Source: Gemmiger sp. An194
GTDB lineage: Bacteria > Bacillota > Clostridia > Oscillospirales > Ruminococcaceae
Direction of reading: 5' to 3'
NCBI RefSeq assembly: GCF_002160145.1
Contig: NZ_NFKA01000006.1
Location: 1 to 64,000 of the forward strand
Length of the DNA stretch: 64,000 nt
Each line of letters opens with the position of its first letter. The first letter of the stretch is position 1. Positions 1-8,072 of the stretch are shown piece by piece. Under the pieces are notes generated by a model. It was given only the letters and a program-made list of their open reading frames with translations, searched no databases and was not told the origin of the DNA. The position numbers were made by a program, and so were the translations under genes.

Positions 1-19
1 AGATGGGTATCAGAGACAG
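1..19. other. Probable sequencing-adapter remnant at contig end
   Basis: The first 19 bases match the Tn5/Nextera mosaic end AGATGTGTATAAGAGACAG at 17 of 19 positions. A biological origin for such a match exactly at base 1 is unlikely. The reading frame of the following peptidase runs through it, so the first six residues of that partial protein are probably artificial. Confidence 0.7.
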
Positions 20-561
20 CCCCGGAGGCCACCCAAGCCCCGGCGGGCGAGAACGGTGAAACCGGCGAGGGCAGCGAGGGCGGTGAAAGCCAGCCCACAC
101 CGGCCCCCACAGCCGCACCCACTCCGGCCCCGACCCCGGCGCCCACACCCGCGCCCACCCAGGCGCCCAGCACCGGCCTGTCCATGACCTGGCCGCTGCC
201 CGGCTACTCCAAGCTGTCCACCCATTTCGGCGAGGTGATCTACGGCAGCCCTCATTACGCCATCGACATCCCCGCCCCCAAGGGCACCCCCATTGTGGCG
301 GCAGCGGACGGCACCGTGCTGCTGGCGGGCTGGAACTCCAGCTACGGCTACTGGGCCCTCATCAACCACTCGGACGGCATTTCCACCGTATACGCCCACA
401 TGACCGAGGGCAGCCTGGCGGTGAGCGCCGGTCAGACGGTGAAGAAGGGCCAGACCATCGGCGGCGTGGGCAACACCGGCTTCTCCTTCGGCAACCACCT
501 GCACTTTGAGGTTCGCAAGAACGGCGTGAAGGTGGACCCGCTGGGCTACGTCTCCCCCTGA
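1..561 (+). CDS. M23 family metallopeptidase, C-terminal part (5' truncated)
   Basis: The frame is open from the window edge and ends with TGA at 559-561. A low-complexity linker rich in Pro, Thr and Ala (about residues 7-60) leads into a LytM-type domain. The zinc ligands are visible as the H-x3-D pair in SPHYAID and the HLHFEV motif near the end. M23 enzymes cut peptide cross-links in peptidoglycan outside the membrane, and the Pro-rich linker is typical of wall-spanning hydrolases. The N-terminus, with any signal peptide or coiled coil, lies outside the window. The first residues derive from adapter-like sequence. A strong terminator follows at once, so this is the last gene of its transcript. 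Confidence 0.88.
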   Translation, partial: RWVSETAPEATQAPAGENGETGEGSEGGESQPTPAPTAAPTPAPTPAPTPAPTQAPSTGLSMTWPLPGYSKLSTHFGEVIYGSPHYAIDIPAPKGTPIVAAADGTVLLAGWNSSYGYWALINHSDGISTVYAHMTEGSLAVSAGQTVKKGQTIGGVGNTGFSFGNHLHFEVRKNGVKVDPLGYVSP

Positions 562-588
562 CCGAATTTTCATTTTGAACGCACAAAC

Positions 589-622
589 GCCCCCGCCCCG
601 GAAGTTATTCCGGGGCGGGGGC
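589..622 (+). terminator. Rho-independent terminator after the M23 gene
   Basis: A perfect 13-bp GC stem (589-601 with 610-622) encloses an 8-base AT-rich loop, 27 bp after the stop codon. The T-run behind it is weak (TTCAGCTT). Confidence 0.75.
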
Positions 623-722
623 TTCAGCTTATCGATTCATTCGCTCTGATAATGGAGCGACACAAAAAACGTCAGGATTCACGGGCATGTACCGGAAATC
701 CTGACACCTTGACAGAAAAAAT

Positions 723-763
723 ACCCGGTTTCGTGTGCGAAGTGCGCGAAACCGGGTGTTTTT
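723..763 (+). terminator. Second plus-strand terminator
   Basis: A perfect 11-bp stem (ACCCGGTTTCG and its complement) is followed by GTTTTTTC. It lies between convergent transcription units and may stop read-through toward the QueD-like gene. Confidence 0.65.
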
Positions 764-871
764 TCGCCGGAAAAGGGTACTGGGGGAAACCAATAAGCAT
801 CCCCCGCGCCTTGCGCGGGTGGTGCGTTTGGTGTCCCTCAGGAGTCTGGCGAACTTTTCGCCAGACTCAAT

Positions 872-1438
872 TCAGGACTTTTTATAGCCGCACTTGGGGC
901 ATACGCCGTTCTCGTTCAGGGCGATGCCGCACAGGGGGCAGCGGTCGATGTGGTTGCGGGTCTCGAACTCGGCGCTGGCTGCGTTCACGCCGCTGGTGAA
1001 GGTGATCTTGGCGATGTTCAGCTTGTCCTTCAGCAGGTCGTAGACGATCTTGATCATGCCTTCCACGGTCAGGGTCTCCTTGGTCACCACCAGGCGGCAC
1101 TCCGGATAGGCGGTGGCCAGCTCGGTCTGGAAGGCGGGGCCCTTCATCTGGTTCTGAGGCGCGCCGTTTCGGATGCCCTGCTCCTCATACACCTTCAGTA
1201 CCGCGGGCAGCAGGGGGTCGTCCTCACGCAGGATCAGCGCGTGGTCAAAATTCTTCAGCACCTCCCAGGCGGTCTTCTGGATCTCGTTGCAGGGGAAGAC
1301 CATGTTCACGCCGGGCTCCACCGTGTCCTCCACTTCGATGGTCAACACGCCGGTGTGCCCGTGCAGATACTGGGCTTCGCCCTTAAAGCCATAAAAACGG
1401 TGGGCATACTGCAGGTCCAATTTGGTGATACTTCTCAT
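872..1438 (-). CDS. 6-pyruvoyl-tetrahydropterin synthase / QueD-like protein with C-terminal zinc ribbon
   Basis: The 188-residue protein has the PTPS/QueD fold signatures: the first His of the zinc site in the YAHRF segment (about residue 13), HGHTG near residue 27, NFDHALIL near 65, and a downstream T-x-E-G motif. QueD enzymes turn dihydroneopterin triphosphate into 6-carboxytetrahydropterin for queuosine or 7-deazaguanine synthesis. The usual catalytic Cys four residues before HGH (C-x3-HGH) is Ala here, so the chemistry may differ. About 20 extra C-terminal residues form a CPLC...CPKC zinc ribbon, which typical QueD lacks. The start follows AAGGAGG. The gene stands alone behind its own promoter, without queC, queE or queF nearby, so the pathway assignment is an inference. 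Confidence 0.8.
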   Translation of the reverse strand: MRSITKLDLQYAHRFYGFKGEAQYLHGHTGVLTIEVEDTVEPGVNMVFPCNEIQKTAWEVLKNFDHALILREDDPLLPAVLKVYEEQGIRNGAPQNQMKGPAFQTELATAYPECRLVVTKETLTVEGMIKIVYDLLKDKLNIAKITFTSGVNAASAEFETRNHIDRCPLCGIALNENGVCPKCGYKKS

Positions 1439-1561
1439 GGAATAACCTCCTTAACTGTTTTGATTGCTTGCGTTTTGGGGAGCTTTTCGCCCCGACCGCT
1501 GGGGATGCGGCCTCGCCTGTTCGGCCCCTTCATGGCTTTGGCGCTTGGGAGAAAAGCGTTA

Positions 1562-1576
1562 GCAGGAATATTTCCT
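1562..1576 (-). promoter_or_regulatory. Palindrome just downstream of the QueD-like promoter
   Basis: CAGGAA-TAT-TTCCTG is a perfect 6-bp inverted repeat that begins 7 bp past the -10 box. It overlaps the expected transcription start, so it may be an operator or a 5' hairpin of the roughly 135-nt leader. The leader matches no riboswitch class I know. Confidence 0.4.
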
Positions 1577-1582
1577 GATTAG

Positions 1583-1611
1583 ATGATACACGTTTTTCCT
1601 TCTCTTGTCAA
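1583..1611 (-). promoter_or_regulatory. Sigma-A promoter of the QueD-like gene
   Basis: On the minus strand TTGACA (1606-1611) and TATCAT (1583-1588) are separated by exactly 17 bp. The leader to the start codon is about 135 nt long. Confidence 0.8.
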
Positions 1612-1664
1612 GAATAATTCCTATTATTTTGATCTAATTCTGAAAATAAGCCATTCTATACAAA

Positions 1665-1702
1665 AAATCCGCCGCTGTTTTGTTCCAAACAACGGCGGAT
1701 TT
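1665..1702 (-). terminator. Bidirectional-looking terminator hairpin
   Basis: A 10-bp stem (1665-1674 with 1693-1702) has a T-run on the minus-strand side. It separates the pyridoxamine-oxidase-like gene from the QueD-like promoter. Confidence 0.6.
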
Positions 1703-1735
1703 CGTTTCAATTTTGTTGATTGGGGGCAGGCACAC

Positions 1736-1774
1736 AAAAGCGCCCGCACAGGTTTGTAACCGGCGCGGGCGCTT
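1736..1774 (-). terminator. Terminator of the pyridoxamine-oxidase-like gene
   Basis: A perfect 10-bp GC stem (1738-1747 with 1765-1774) is followed on the minus strand by TTTTGTG, 22 bp after the stop codon. Confidence 0.7.
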
Positions 1775-1795
1775 CGTTTTGCATATGTATGAAAA

Positions 1796-2200
1796 TCAGA
1801 ACTTGGCCAGGACCTTGCCCTCATCCTGCCGGTCGAACAGCACCGCGCTGATGTGGTCCAGATAAATCAGGGCCAGATGCTTGCCGCTGTCGGCCTTGTA
1901 GGCCTCCTTCAGGTCGGGCATGGCCTCGTACACCGCCGCGTAGGTCTCGGGGCTGCGGTCGAAGTTCACGGTGCCCTGAATGCGCAAAAAGCTCTCCTCG
2001 CCCAGCGCCACGCACAGCTCCAGATTGGTGTTGTCCAGCAGCTGCTTGTAGGCTTCCTTGTCCTTGCACAGGGCCAGGTAGAAGTAGCCCTTGTAAATCA
2101 TATAGTGGTTCACGGGGCGCACACGGGGGCAGTAGCCCTCCACGGTGGCCAGATACATCGTGGGTCTTGCCTTTAACAGCTCCATCAATTCATCCATCAT
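1796..2200 (-). CDS. Pyridoxamine 5'-phosphate oxidase family protein
   Basis: The 134-residue protein has the small FMN-binding split-barrel pattern: an N-terminal helix ending in RPTMYLATV, then RVRPVNHYMIYKGYFYLAL, and a C-terminal strand with ALIYLDHISAVLFDR. Such stand-alone domains bind flavin or related cofactors and act as small reductases or oxidases. The substrate cannot be read from sequence. The start at 2200 is chosen because GGAGAGAGG precedes it, and upstream in-frame codons look non-coding. It is monocistronic between terminators. It is probably not a true PdxH, which is about 200 residues long. Confidence 0.8.
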   Translation of the reverse strand: MMDELMELLKARPTMYLATVEGYCPRVRPVNHYMIYKGYFYLALCKDKEAYKQLLDNTNLELCVALGEESFLRIQGTVNFDRSPETYAAVYEAMPDLKEAYKADSGKHLALIYLDHISAVLFDRQDEGKVLAKF

Positions 2201-2367
2201 GAATCCCTCTCTCCCAGCGTACCCGGTCCGCTGCCCCCTCCCGGGGCTTTGCCGCACGGCTCAGGCCGCTTTTCTTCTATTATAGCATCCATCCCCCGGG
2301 GTGCAAGTACAAATTTATTACGGCACCACCGCACACATGTTCTCGCCTGTTCCTTTTATAAAGGCAC

Positions 2368-3198
2368 TCACACCTCCACCACGCCGGTGTAAACGGTCTT
2401 GGCCGGGCCGGTCATTCGGATCTGCCAATCCTCGCTCACCCGGATGGTCAGCCGCCCGCCGGGCAGGTCCAGGGCGATGTCGGTGTCCGGCTCGCACAGC
2501 CGCAGCATCACCGCGGCCGCCGCCGAGGCGCAGGCTCCGGTGCCGCAGGCCAGCGTCTCGCCGCTTCCCCGCTCCCACACCCGCATGGCCAGATGGTTCT
2601 TGCCCATCACCTGGATGAACTCGGCGTTCACATGCTCGGGGAAGGCCGGGTGGTTCTCGAAGCCGGGGCCGATGCGCTCCAGATCCAGCGCCTGCACATC
2701 CTCCACCAGCGTCACGCAATGGGGGTTGCCCATGGAGAGAGCGGTCACCTGCCAGGGCTGGCCCTCCACCGCAATGGCCCGGTTGATCACCGGGTCCGGT
2801 CCAAGGCCCTTCACCGGCACCAGAGCCGGCTCGAATTCGGCGGTGCCCATCTCCACCTGCCAGATGCCCTCGCCCTTGCGGGAAAGGTGCTTGATGCCTG
2901 CCAGCGTCTCGATGGTCATCTCCTCCCCGGCCACCCCGTGCTCATACAGCCACTGGGCCACGCAGCGGATGCCGTTGCCGCACATGGCGCTCTCGCTGCC
3001 GTCGGCGTTGAACATGCGCATGGTGGCGTCGGCCACCTGGGAGGGGGCGATGCAGATCAGCCCGTCCGACCCCACCGAGAACCGCCGGGGGCTGAGCAGC
3101 CGGGCCAGCTCGGGGGCATTGTCGATCATGCCCTTCAAACAATCCAGATAAATATAGTCGTTGCCGCAGCCATGCATCTTGGTAAATTCCAGCCGCAT
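2368..3198 (-). CDS. dapF: Diaminopimelate epimerase
   Basis: The 276-residue protein converts LL-diaminopimelate to meso-diaminopimelate for lysine and peptidoglycan synthesis in the cytosol. Both catalytic cysteines are in their standard contexts: Cys73 in AMCGNGIRC, and the second near residue 220 in ACGTGACAS. The N-terminus MRLEFTKMHGCGNDY is canonical. Two in-frame ATGs lie 6 bp apart. The inner one (3198) has an 8-bp spacing to AGGAGG and matches the family start. Length is normal. No neighbouring lysine gene is present, so it appears to be transcribed alone. Confidence 0.96.
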   Translation of the reverse strand: MRLEFTKMHGCGNDYIYLDCLKGMIDNAPELARLLSPRRFSVGSDGLICIAPSQVADATMRMFNADGSESAMCGNGIRCVAQWLYEHGVAGEEMTIETLAGIKHLSRKGEGIWQVEMGTAEFEPALVPVKGLGPDPVINRAIAVEGQPWQVTALSMGNPHCVTLVEDVQALDLERIGPGFENHPAFPEHVNAEFIQVMGKNHLAMRVWERGSGETLACGTGACASAAAAVMLRLCEPDTDIALDLPGGRLTIRVSEDWQIRMTGPAKTVYTGVVEV

Positions 3199-3337
3199 GC
3201 CCATCCCCTCCTGTCACATTCGGGCCCGGGGCCCGTTGATTCTGCTTTTATTATAGCCGGATTTGGCCCGGCGCACAAGAAGCCTGCCGCCGGGCCGTTT
3301 TTTCGGGTTGCACCGGCCTGTTTTAAGGATTTAACCC

Positions 3338-3366
3338 TTGACAAGGTTCCCCAGATACGCTATAAA
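3338..3366 (+). promoter_or_regulatory. Strong sigma-A promoter of acpP
   Basis: TTGACA (3338-3343) and TATAAA (3361-3366) have an ideal 17-bp spacer. The leader of about 100 nt contains a small hairpin (CGCCT...AGGCG) before the AGGAGAG ribosome site. Confidence 0.85.
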
Positions 3367-3476
3367 ATGTATAGTAAATAAAAGGCAGCCCCGCTCGATT
3401 CACGCCTAGCGGCTCAGGCGGCGTTGCCCTAACTCGCCCGACTTGCATGGGCATATAATAAGGAGAGTTTTGGAAT

Positions 3477-3707
3477 ATGGATACTTTCGAGCGCATCCGT
3501 GAGCTTCTGGCGGAGCAGCTGGACATCGACGAGGAAAAGATCACCATGGACAGCAACATCCTGGAGGACTTCGAGGCCGACAGCCTGGACGTGGTCGATA
3601 TGGTCATGAGCCTGGAGGATGAGTTCGGCGTGGAGATCCCCGACGAGGAGATCGAGAATCTGCACACCGTGGGCGATGTGGTCCGCTACGTGGAAGACAA
3701 CACCTGA
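3477..3707 (+). CDS. acpP: Acyl carrier protein
   Basis: The 76-residue, very acidic protein carries the DSL motif (EADSLDVVD), whose serine takes the 4'-phosphopantetheine arm that holds growing fatty acids. The start at 3477 follows AGGAGAG. The gene has one of the best promoters in the window. It is unusual in not sitting in a fab operon. The next gene is proS, about 110 bp downstream. A GC-rich imperfect hairpin at about 3732-3762 followed by TTATTTTT may reduce read-through into proS. Confidence 0.95.
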   Translation: MDTFERIRELLAEQLDIDEEKITMDSNILEDFEADSLDVVDMVMSLEDEFGVEIPDEEIENLHTVGDVVRYVEDNT

Positions 3708-3816
3708 TCCCACCCCAATCACATCATGCTGCCTCCCCGGCAGGCCGGCCGGCCCGCCTGGGGGGCTTATTTTTGCCCGGGGGTTCCGGGGCGACGAGTA
3801 AGGAAGGAAAAAGCAA

Positions 3817-5256
3817 ATGAGCGAGCAGAAGAAGAAACTGGTGGAGGCCATCACCCCCATCAACGAGGACTTTACCCAGTGGTACACCGACGTATGCCTG
3901 AAGGCCGAGCTGGTGGACTACTCCACCGTAAAGGGCTGCATGATCCTGCGCCCTTACGGCTACGCCATCTGGGAGAACATCACCCACATTCTGGACGGCA
4001 TGTTCAAGGCCACCGGTCACGAGAACGTGGCCATGCCCATCTTCATCCCCGAAAGCCTTCTGCAAAAGGAGAAGGACCACGTGGAGGGCTTTGCCCCCGA
4101 GGTGGCCTGGGTCACCTACGGCGGCGCCGAAAAGCTGGAGGAGCGCATGTGCGTGCGTCCCACCAGCGAGACCCTGTTCTGCGACCACTTCGCCCATGTG
4201 CTGCACTCCTGGCGCGATCTGCCCATGAAGTACAACCAGTGGTGCAGCGTGGTCCGCTGGGAAAAGACCACCCGTCCCTTCCTGCGCAGCCGTGAGTTCT
4301 GGTGGCAGGAGGGCCACACCATCCATGAGACCGCTCAGGAGGCCATGGAGGAGACCGAGCAGCAGCTGAACACCTACGCGGACTTCTGCGAGAACTACCT
4401 GATGATCCCCGTGGTGAAGGGCAAGAAGACCGACAAGGAGAAGTTTGCCGGCGCCGAGGCCACCTACACCATCGAAGCCATGATGCACGACGGCAAGGCC
4501 CTGCAGAGCGGCACCAGCCACTACTTCGGCGACGGCTTCTCCCGCGCCTTCGGCGTGCAGTTCGCCGGCCGCGACAACACCCTGCAGTACCCCCATCAGA
4601 CCAGCTGGGGCGTGTCCACCCGCCTGATCGGCGCCATCATTATGACCCACGGCGACGACGAGGGCCTGATCCTGCCCCCGGCCATCGCCCCCTTCCAGGT
4701 GGTCATCGTGCCCATCGCCGCCCACAAGCCCGGCGTGAACGAGAAGGCCGAGGAGCTGGCCGCCCGCGTTTCCAAGTTTGCCCGCGTCAAGCTGGACAAC
4801 AGCGATAACTCTCCCGGCTGGAAGTTCAGCCAGTGGGAGATGAAGGGCGTGCCCCTGCGTCTGGAGATCGGCCCCAAGGACATCGAGAAGAACCAGTGCG
4901 TGCTGGTGCGCCGCGACACCCGCGAGAAGTACTTCGTGAGCCTGGATGATCTGGAGACCGAGATCCCCCGCCTGCTGAACGAGCTGGCTCAGAACATCTA
5001 CAACCGCGCTCTGGAAAACCGCGAGAACCGCACCTGGACCGCCACCACCATGGACGAGGTCAAGGAGCTGGCCGAGAAGAACAACGGCTACATCAAGACC
5101 ATGTGGTGCGGCGACCTGGCCTGCGAGGAGAAGATGAAGGAAGAGGTTGGCCTGTCCAGCCGCTGCATGCCCTTCGAGCAGGAGAAGCTCAGCGACGTCT
5201 GCCCCTGCTGCGGCAAGCCCGCCAACCTGATGGTCTACTGGGGCAAGGCTTACTAA
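3817..5256 (+). CDS. proS: Prolyl-tRNA synthetase, archaeal/eukaryotic-like short type
   Basis: The 479-residue protein attaches proline to tRNA-Pro in the cytosol. It is the short ProS form without the bacterial editing insertion: it has an [21 protein letters not shown] start, the class II motif 2 segment in [24 protein letters not shown], and a C-terminal zinc-like region ending in [18 protein letters not shown]. This type occurs in many Clostridia as well as archaea. The start follows AAGGAAGG. It may be partly co-transcribed with acpP, since no separate promoter is evident. A strong terminator follows. Confidence 0.95.
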   Translation: MSEQKKKLVEAITPINEDFTQWYTDVCLKAELVDYSTVKGCMILRPYGYAIWENITHILDGMFKATGHENVAMPIFIPESLLQKEKDHVEGFAPEVAWVTYGGAEKLEERMCVRPTSETLFCDHFAHVLHSWRDLPMKYNQWCSVVRWEKTTRPFLRSREFWWQEGHTIHETAQEAMEETEQQLNTYADFCENYLMIPVVKGKKTDKEKFAGAEATYTIEAMMHDGKALQSGTSHYFGDGFSRAFGVQFAGRDNTLQYPHQTSWGVSTRLIGAIIMTHGDDEGLILPPAIAPFQVVIVPIAAHKPGVNEKAEELAARVSKFARVKLDNSDNSPGWKFSQWEMKGVPLRLEIGPKDIEKNQCVLVRRDTREKYFVSLDDLETEIPRLLNELAQNIYNRALENRENRTWTATTMDEVKELAEKNNGYIKTMWCGDLACEEKMKEEVGLSSRCMPFEQEKLSDVCPCCGKPANLMVYWGKAY

Positions 5257-5291
5257 GCCGCACCCTTTGCAGCCCATATTCTGCAACAACA

Positions 5292-5330
5292 AACCCGCCC
5301 CCTCGGACACTTCCGAAGGGGCGGGTTTTC
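5292..5330 (+). terminator. Terminator of proS
   Basis: A 10-bp stem AACCCGCCCC with GGGGCGGGTT (5318-5327), extended by CCTCGG/CCGAAGG inside, ends in TTTTCTGTT. Confidence 0.8.
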
Positions 5331-5487
5331 TGTTCTGCACAAAAAACGCGGGAATTTTTCTCCTTCTCCCCGCCCCGGGTTTTGCCCCGTTTGTGCAATG
5401 AGCGGGGCCTTCGGTTCGTTTTCAGGGTAAGAGAAGTATTTTTTAACGATCTTTTTCTCCCATTCCCTGAAAAAGGAGGGATTTTCC

Positions 5488-6573
5488 ATGACCCGCAGCT
5501 TGACTCGTTTTGCCGCCCTGTCCCTTTGCGCCGGGCTGCTGTTCACTCTCTGCACCGGCTGCGCGCCCGCCGCCCCCGCGCCCTCGGAGGCTCCGGCCAG
5601 CTCGGTGACCGCCGAAAGCTACGCGCCCGCGCCCACCACCATCCCTCTGCCGGACCCGCTGCCCGAGCCGCTCCAGCCCACCGAGGAGGAGCTGGCCGCT
5701 CTGACCGATGCCATCGAGGCCGGCTTTCGGGCCGACTGGGACCGGCCGGGCCGGTATCTCACCGCCCGGCTGGACAGCGTGCGGGTGATCCCGCCGGAGG
5801 AATGGGCGGATCTGGAGCTGCCCCTCACCAGCGGCAACACCCGGCTGGGGGGCAAAAGCTGGATGGACTGCATCACCGACCCGGGCGGCTGCCTGCTGAT
5901 GGCCCAGACCACCACCGAATATACCCCCGAAGCCCTGGTTGGGGTGCCCCAGTATTCCGACGGGGTGATGACCCACGTGTATCTGGCGGTGAACGGCGAC
6001 GAGGGCTGGACCATCGCGGACCAGTGGGCCTACTATAAGGGCAGCGAGCTGCCCGAGCCCAGCCCCGACCCGGCCCAGGAGGAGCTTGGCCTGACCCGGA
6101 ACCAGTGGGTGATGCTGCAGCACCAGACCCGGGCGCTGGCCCTTTCCGGCATCTTCCGGGACCTTGACGATCCCTTAACCGAACTGACCGCCGAAGAATG
6201 GGCCAATTACCTGTATGCCCGGTCCGAGAGCTGGTTCGGCCTGGCGGAGGACGGCCGCACCGAGATTCCCGCAGGCACCATTTTCCGGGCGGACTTCACC
6301 GACCGGATCAGCGGCGAGGACCCGACCCTCGCCGCGCTGGAAAACACAGAGGAGCCGCTGCCCGCCCCCTGTGCGGCCTGTGAGGAGATCAAAACGCTGC
6401 TGGACGCGGACCCCCAGGCCATCGCCTACAGCCGCACCGGCGACGTGGTCACCGCCACCCTGACCCTTCCGCTGGAAAGCGGCACCGTGGCCATGGAATA
6501 CATCTTCGGCCTGGTGCCGGACGACCCCGCCCCCTTCAGCCGCACGTATCTGCAAAGCGCCCACCGGGCGTGA
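5488..6573 (+). CDS. Putative lipoprotein, first of a tandem pair
   Basis: The 361-residue protein has a lipoprotein signal peptide ending in the lipobox LCTGC, so Cys25 should be lipidated and the protein anchored outside the membrane. An Ala/Pro/Ser-rich linker follows. The body contains conserved blocks such as RADWDRPGRYLTARLDSVRVIPP, split by short linkers, and TDPGGCLLM, TTTEYTPEA, QYSDG, and QHQTRALALSGIFRDLDDPL. I recognise no family. The next gene is a close paralogue with the same blocks in the same order. AAAGGAGG precedes the start. No good sigma-A promoter could be fixed in the 150 bp upstream. Confidence 0.8.
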   Translation: MTRSLTRFAALSLCAGLLFTLCTGCAPAAPAPSEAPASSVTAESYAPAPTTIPLPDPLPEPLQPTEEELAALTDAIEAGFRADWDRPGRYLTARLDSVRVIPPEEWADLELPLTSGNTRLGGKSWMDCITDPGGCLLMAQTTTEYTPEALVGVPQYSDGVMTHVYLAVNGDEGWTIADQWAYYKGSELPEPSPDPAQEELGLTRNQWVMLQHQTRALALSGIFRDLDDPLTELTAEEWANYLYARSESWFGLAEDGRTEIPAGTIFRADFTDRISGEDPTLAALENTEEPLPAPCAACEEIKTLLDADPQAIAYSRTGDVVTATLTLPLESGTVAMEYIFGLVPDDPAPFSRTYLQSAHRA

Positions 6574-6649
6574 GTTTTTCGCACATCCGCCGCGCGTTCT
6601 TTTGGCAGACCGCACGGTTTGCCTGATTCCCCAAAAGGAGGGAGTTCCC

Positions 6650-7744
6650 ATGACCCGCAGCACGTTCCGCCTTGCCGCCCTGGCCCTCTGTGCCGGGCTG
6701 CTTTTCACTCTCTGCACCGGCTGCGCGCCCGCCGCGCCCGCGTCCTCGGGGGCTCCGGCCGGTTCTGCCGCCGAAAGCACCCTCACCGTCACGCTGCCGG
6801 ACCCACTGCCCGAGCCCATCCAGCCCACCGAGGAGGATCTGACCGCCATCACCGATGTGCTGGAGACCCGGTTCCGGGCCGACTGGGACCGTCCGGGCCG
6901 GTATCTCACCGCCCGGCTGGACAGCGTGCGGGTGATCCCGCCAAAGGAGTGGGCGGACCTTCAGATCCCGCTGACCGACAACACCCCCTGGCTGGACGGC
7001 AGAAGCTGCCTGGACTGCATCACCGACCCGGGCGGCTGCCTGCTGATGGTGCGGACCACCACCGAATACACCCCCGAGGCCATTCTCTGCGGGCCCCAGT
7101 ATTCCGACGGCACAGCCGACTACGTGTATCTGGCCCTGAAAGAAGACGCAGGCTGGACCATCGCGGACGGCTGGCGCTATTACATGGGCGGCGAGCCGGT
7201 CACCCCCAGCACCGACCCCATGCAGCAGGAGCTGGAGCTGACCATACAGCAGTGGCTCATGCTGCAGCACCAGACAAGGGCGCTGGCCCTTTCCGGCATC
7301 TTCCGGGACCTTGACGACCCCTTACAGGAGCTGACCCCCGCCGAGTGCGCCTGGTACCTGTACGCCCGGTCCGAGAGCTGGTTCGGCCTGACCGACGAGG
7401 GTCGAACCCAAACGCCCTCCGGCATCATCTTCCAGGCGGATTTTGCCCGGGAAAACGCCTCCTGGGCGGGGGACTGGCGGGGCGGCGGGCCCTGCATGCC
7501 GGTGGCCCTGCAGAGCCCGGAGGAGGTGCTCCCCGCCCAGAACCCGGACGAGGCCGCCATCCGCGCCGCGCTGGACGCGGACCCGGACGCCATCGTGTAT
7601 GAACGCACCGGCGACACCGTGACCGCCACCCTGACCCTGCCGCTGGAGAGCGGCACCATCGCCATGGAATACACCTTCGGCCTTGTGCCGGACAGCACCG
7701 GCCCGGTGAGCCGCACCTGGCTGCAAACCGCCCGCCGGCTGTGA
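6650..7744 (+). CDS. Putative lipoprotein, second of a tandem pair
   Basis: The 364-residue protein is a paralogue of the gene just upstream, with the same lipobox (LCTGC) and nearly identical blocks through the length. It differs most in the linker after the lipid anchor and in the last third, where a Gly/Trp-rich insert near WAGDWRGGG is unique. The start at 6650 is set by AAAGGAGGGA and by alignment with its twin. The gap of 76 bp and same direction suggest an operon. The pair clearly arose by tandem duplication. Function is unknown. Confidence 0.8.
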   Translation: MTRSTFRLAALALCAGLLFTLCTGCAPAAPASSGAPAGSAAESTLTVTLPDPLPEPIQPTEEDLTAITDVLETRFRADWDRPGRYLTARLDSVRVIPPKEWADLQIPLTDNTPWLDGRSCLDCITDPGGCLLMVRTTTEYTPEAILCGPQYSDGTADYVYLALKEDAGWTIADGWRYYMGGEPVTPSTDPMQQELELTIQQWLMLQHQTRALALSGIFRDLDDPLQELTPAECAWYLYARSESWFGLTDEGRTQTPSGIIFQADFARENASWAGDWRGGGPCMPVALQSPEEVLPAQNPDEAAIRAALDADPDAIVYERTGDTVTATLTLPLESGTIAMEYTFGLVPDSTGPVSRTWLQTARRL

Positions 7745-7782
7745 ATGCCGCCCGCGCACACAATTCTCTTCAAGCCGCAGTC

Positions 7783-7816
7783 AACCGCGCCCGGAGCAAA
7801 GCCGGGCGCGGTTTTC
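7783..7816 (+). terminator. Terminator of the lipoprotein pair
   Basis: A perfect 12-bp stem (AACCGCGCCCGG and complement) with a 7-base loop is followed by TTTTCGCG. Confidence 0.8.
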
Positions 7817-7984
7817 GCGTCTTTTTCTGCTGCCAAAGTTTTTTCCTGTTTTTCATCCAATATGCCTATTGACAATATAGGTTTTTGGCCGATTCGCCGG
7901 ATTTTCCCGGCTTTTTTGTGCGAATTCCCCTTGTGATTCCCCTGCTTTTGACGGGTTTGGCCCATTCGATTTACAGCTCTGCCG

Positions 7985-8013
7985 TGGACAAGTGTTCCTT
8001 TTTGTGCTACACT
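7985..8013 (+). promoter_or_regulatory. Promoter of brnQ
   Basis: TGGACA (7985-7990) and TACACT (8008-8013) are 17 bp apart, with TG one base before the -10 in part (TGTGCTACACT). Confidence 0.65.
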
Positions 8014-8072
8014 GGAACAACTTACTTTTTCCCAACCAGCGATTCGACGCTTTTTTATAAGGAGGAAACAGC

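Larger units (their letters stand above)
562..871. other. Intergenic region with four hairpins
   Basis: No gene is visible here. Besides the terminator at 589-622 there is a 9-bp inverted repeat (671-679 with 697-705), a perfect 11-bp stem (723-733 with 747-757) followed by a T-run, which is a second plus-strand terminator, and a 10-bp stem (842-851 with 859-868). The last lies directly behind the stop of the minus-strand QueD-like gene. It has no clear T-run in that direction. Confidence 0.6.
7745..8072. other. Intergenic region before brnQ
   Basis: This stretch holds the terminator at 7783-7816 and the brnQ promoter at 7985-8013. The AT-rich remainder (7820-7980) shows no gene. The transcript leader of brnQ is only about 50 nt, too short for a T-box. 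Confidence 0.5.

Noticed and set aside
1439-1582. preQ1 or tetrahydrofolate riboswitch before the QueD-like gene
   Set aside because: The conserved sequence blocks of these classes are not present in the leader.
3708-3816. T-box leader before proS
   Set aside because: The gap is only about 110 bp and lacks the T-box motif and a specifier stem. It contains just a GC hairpin.
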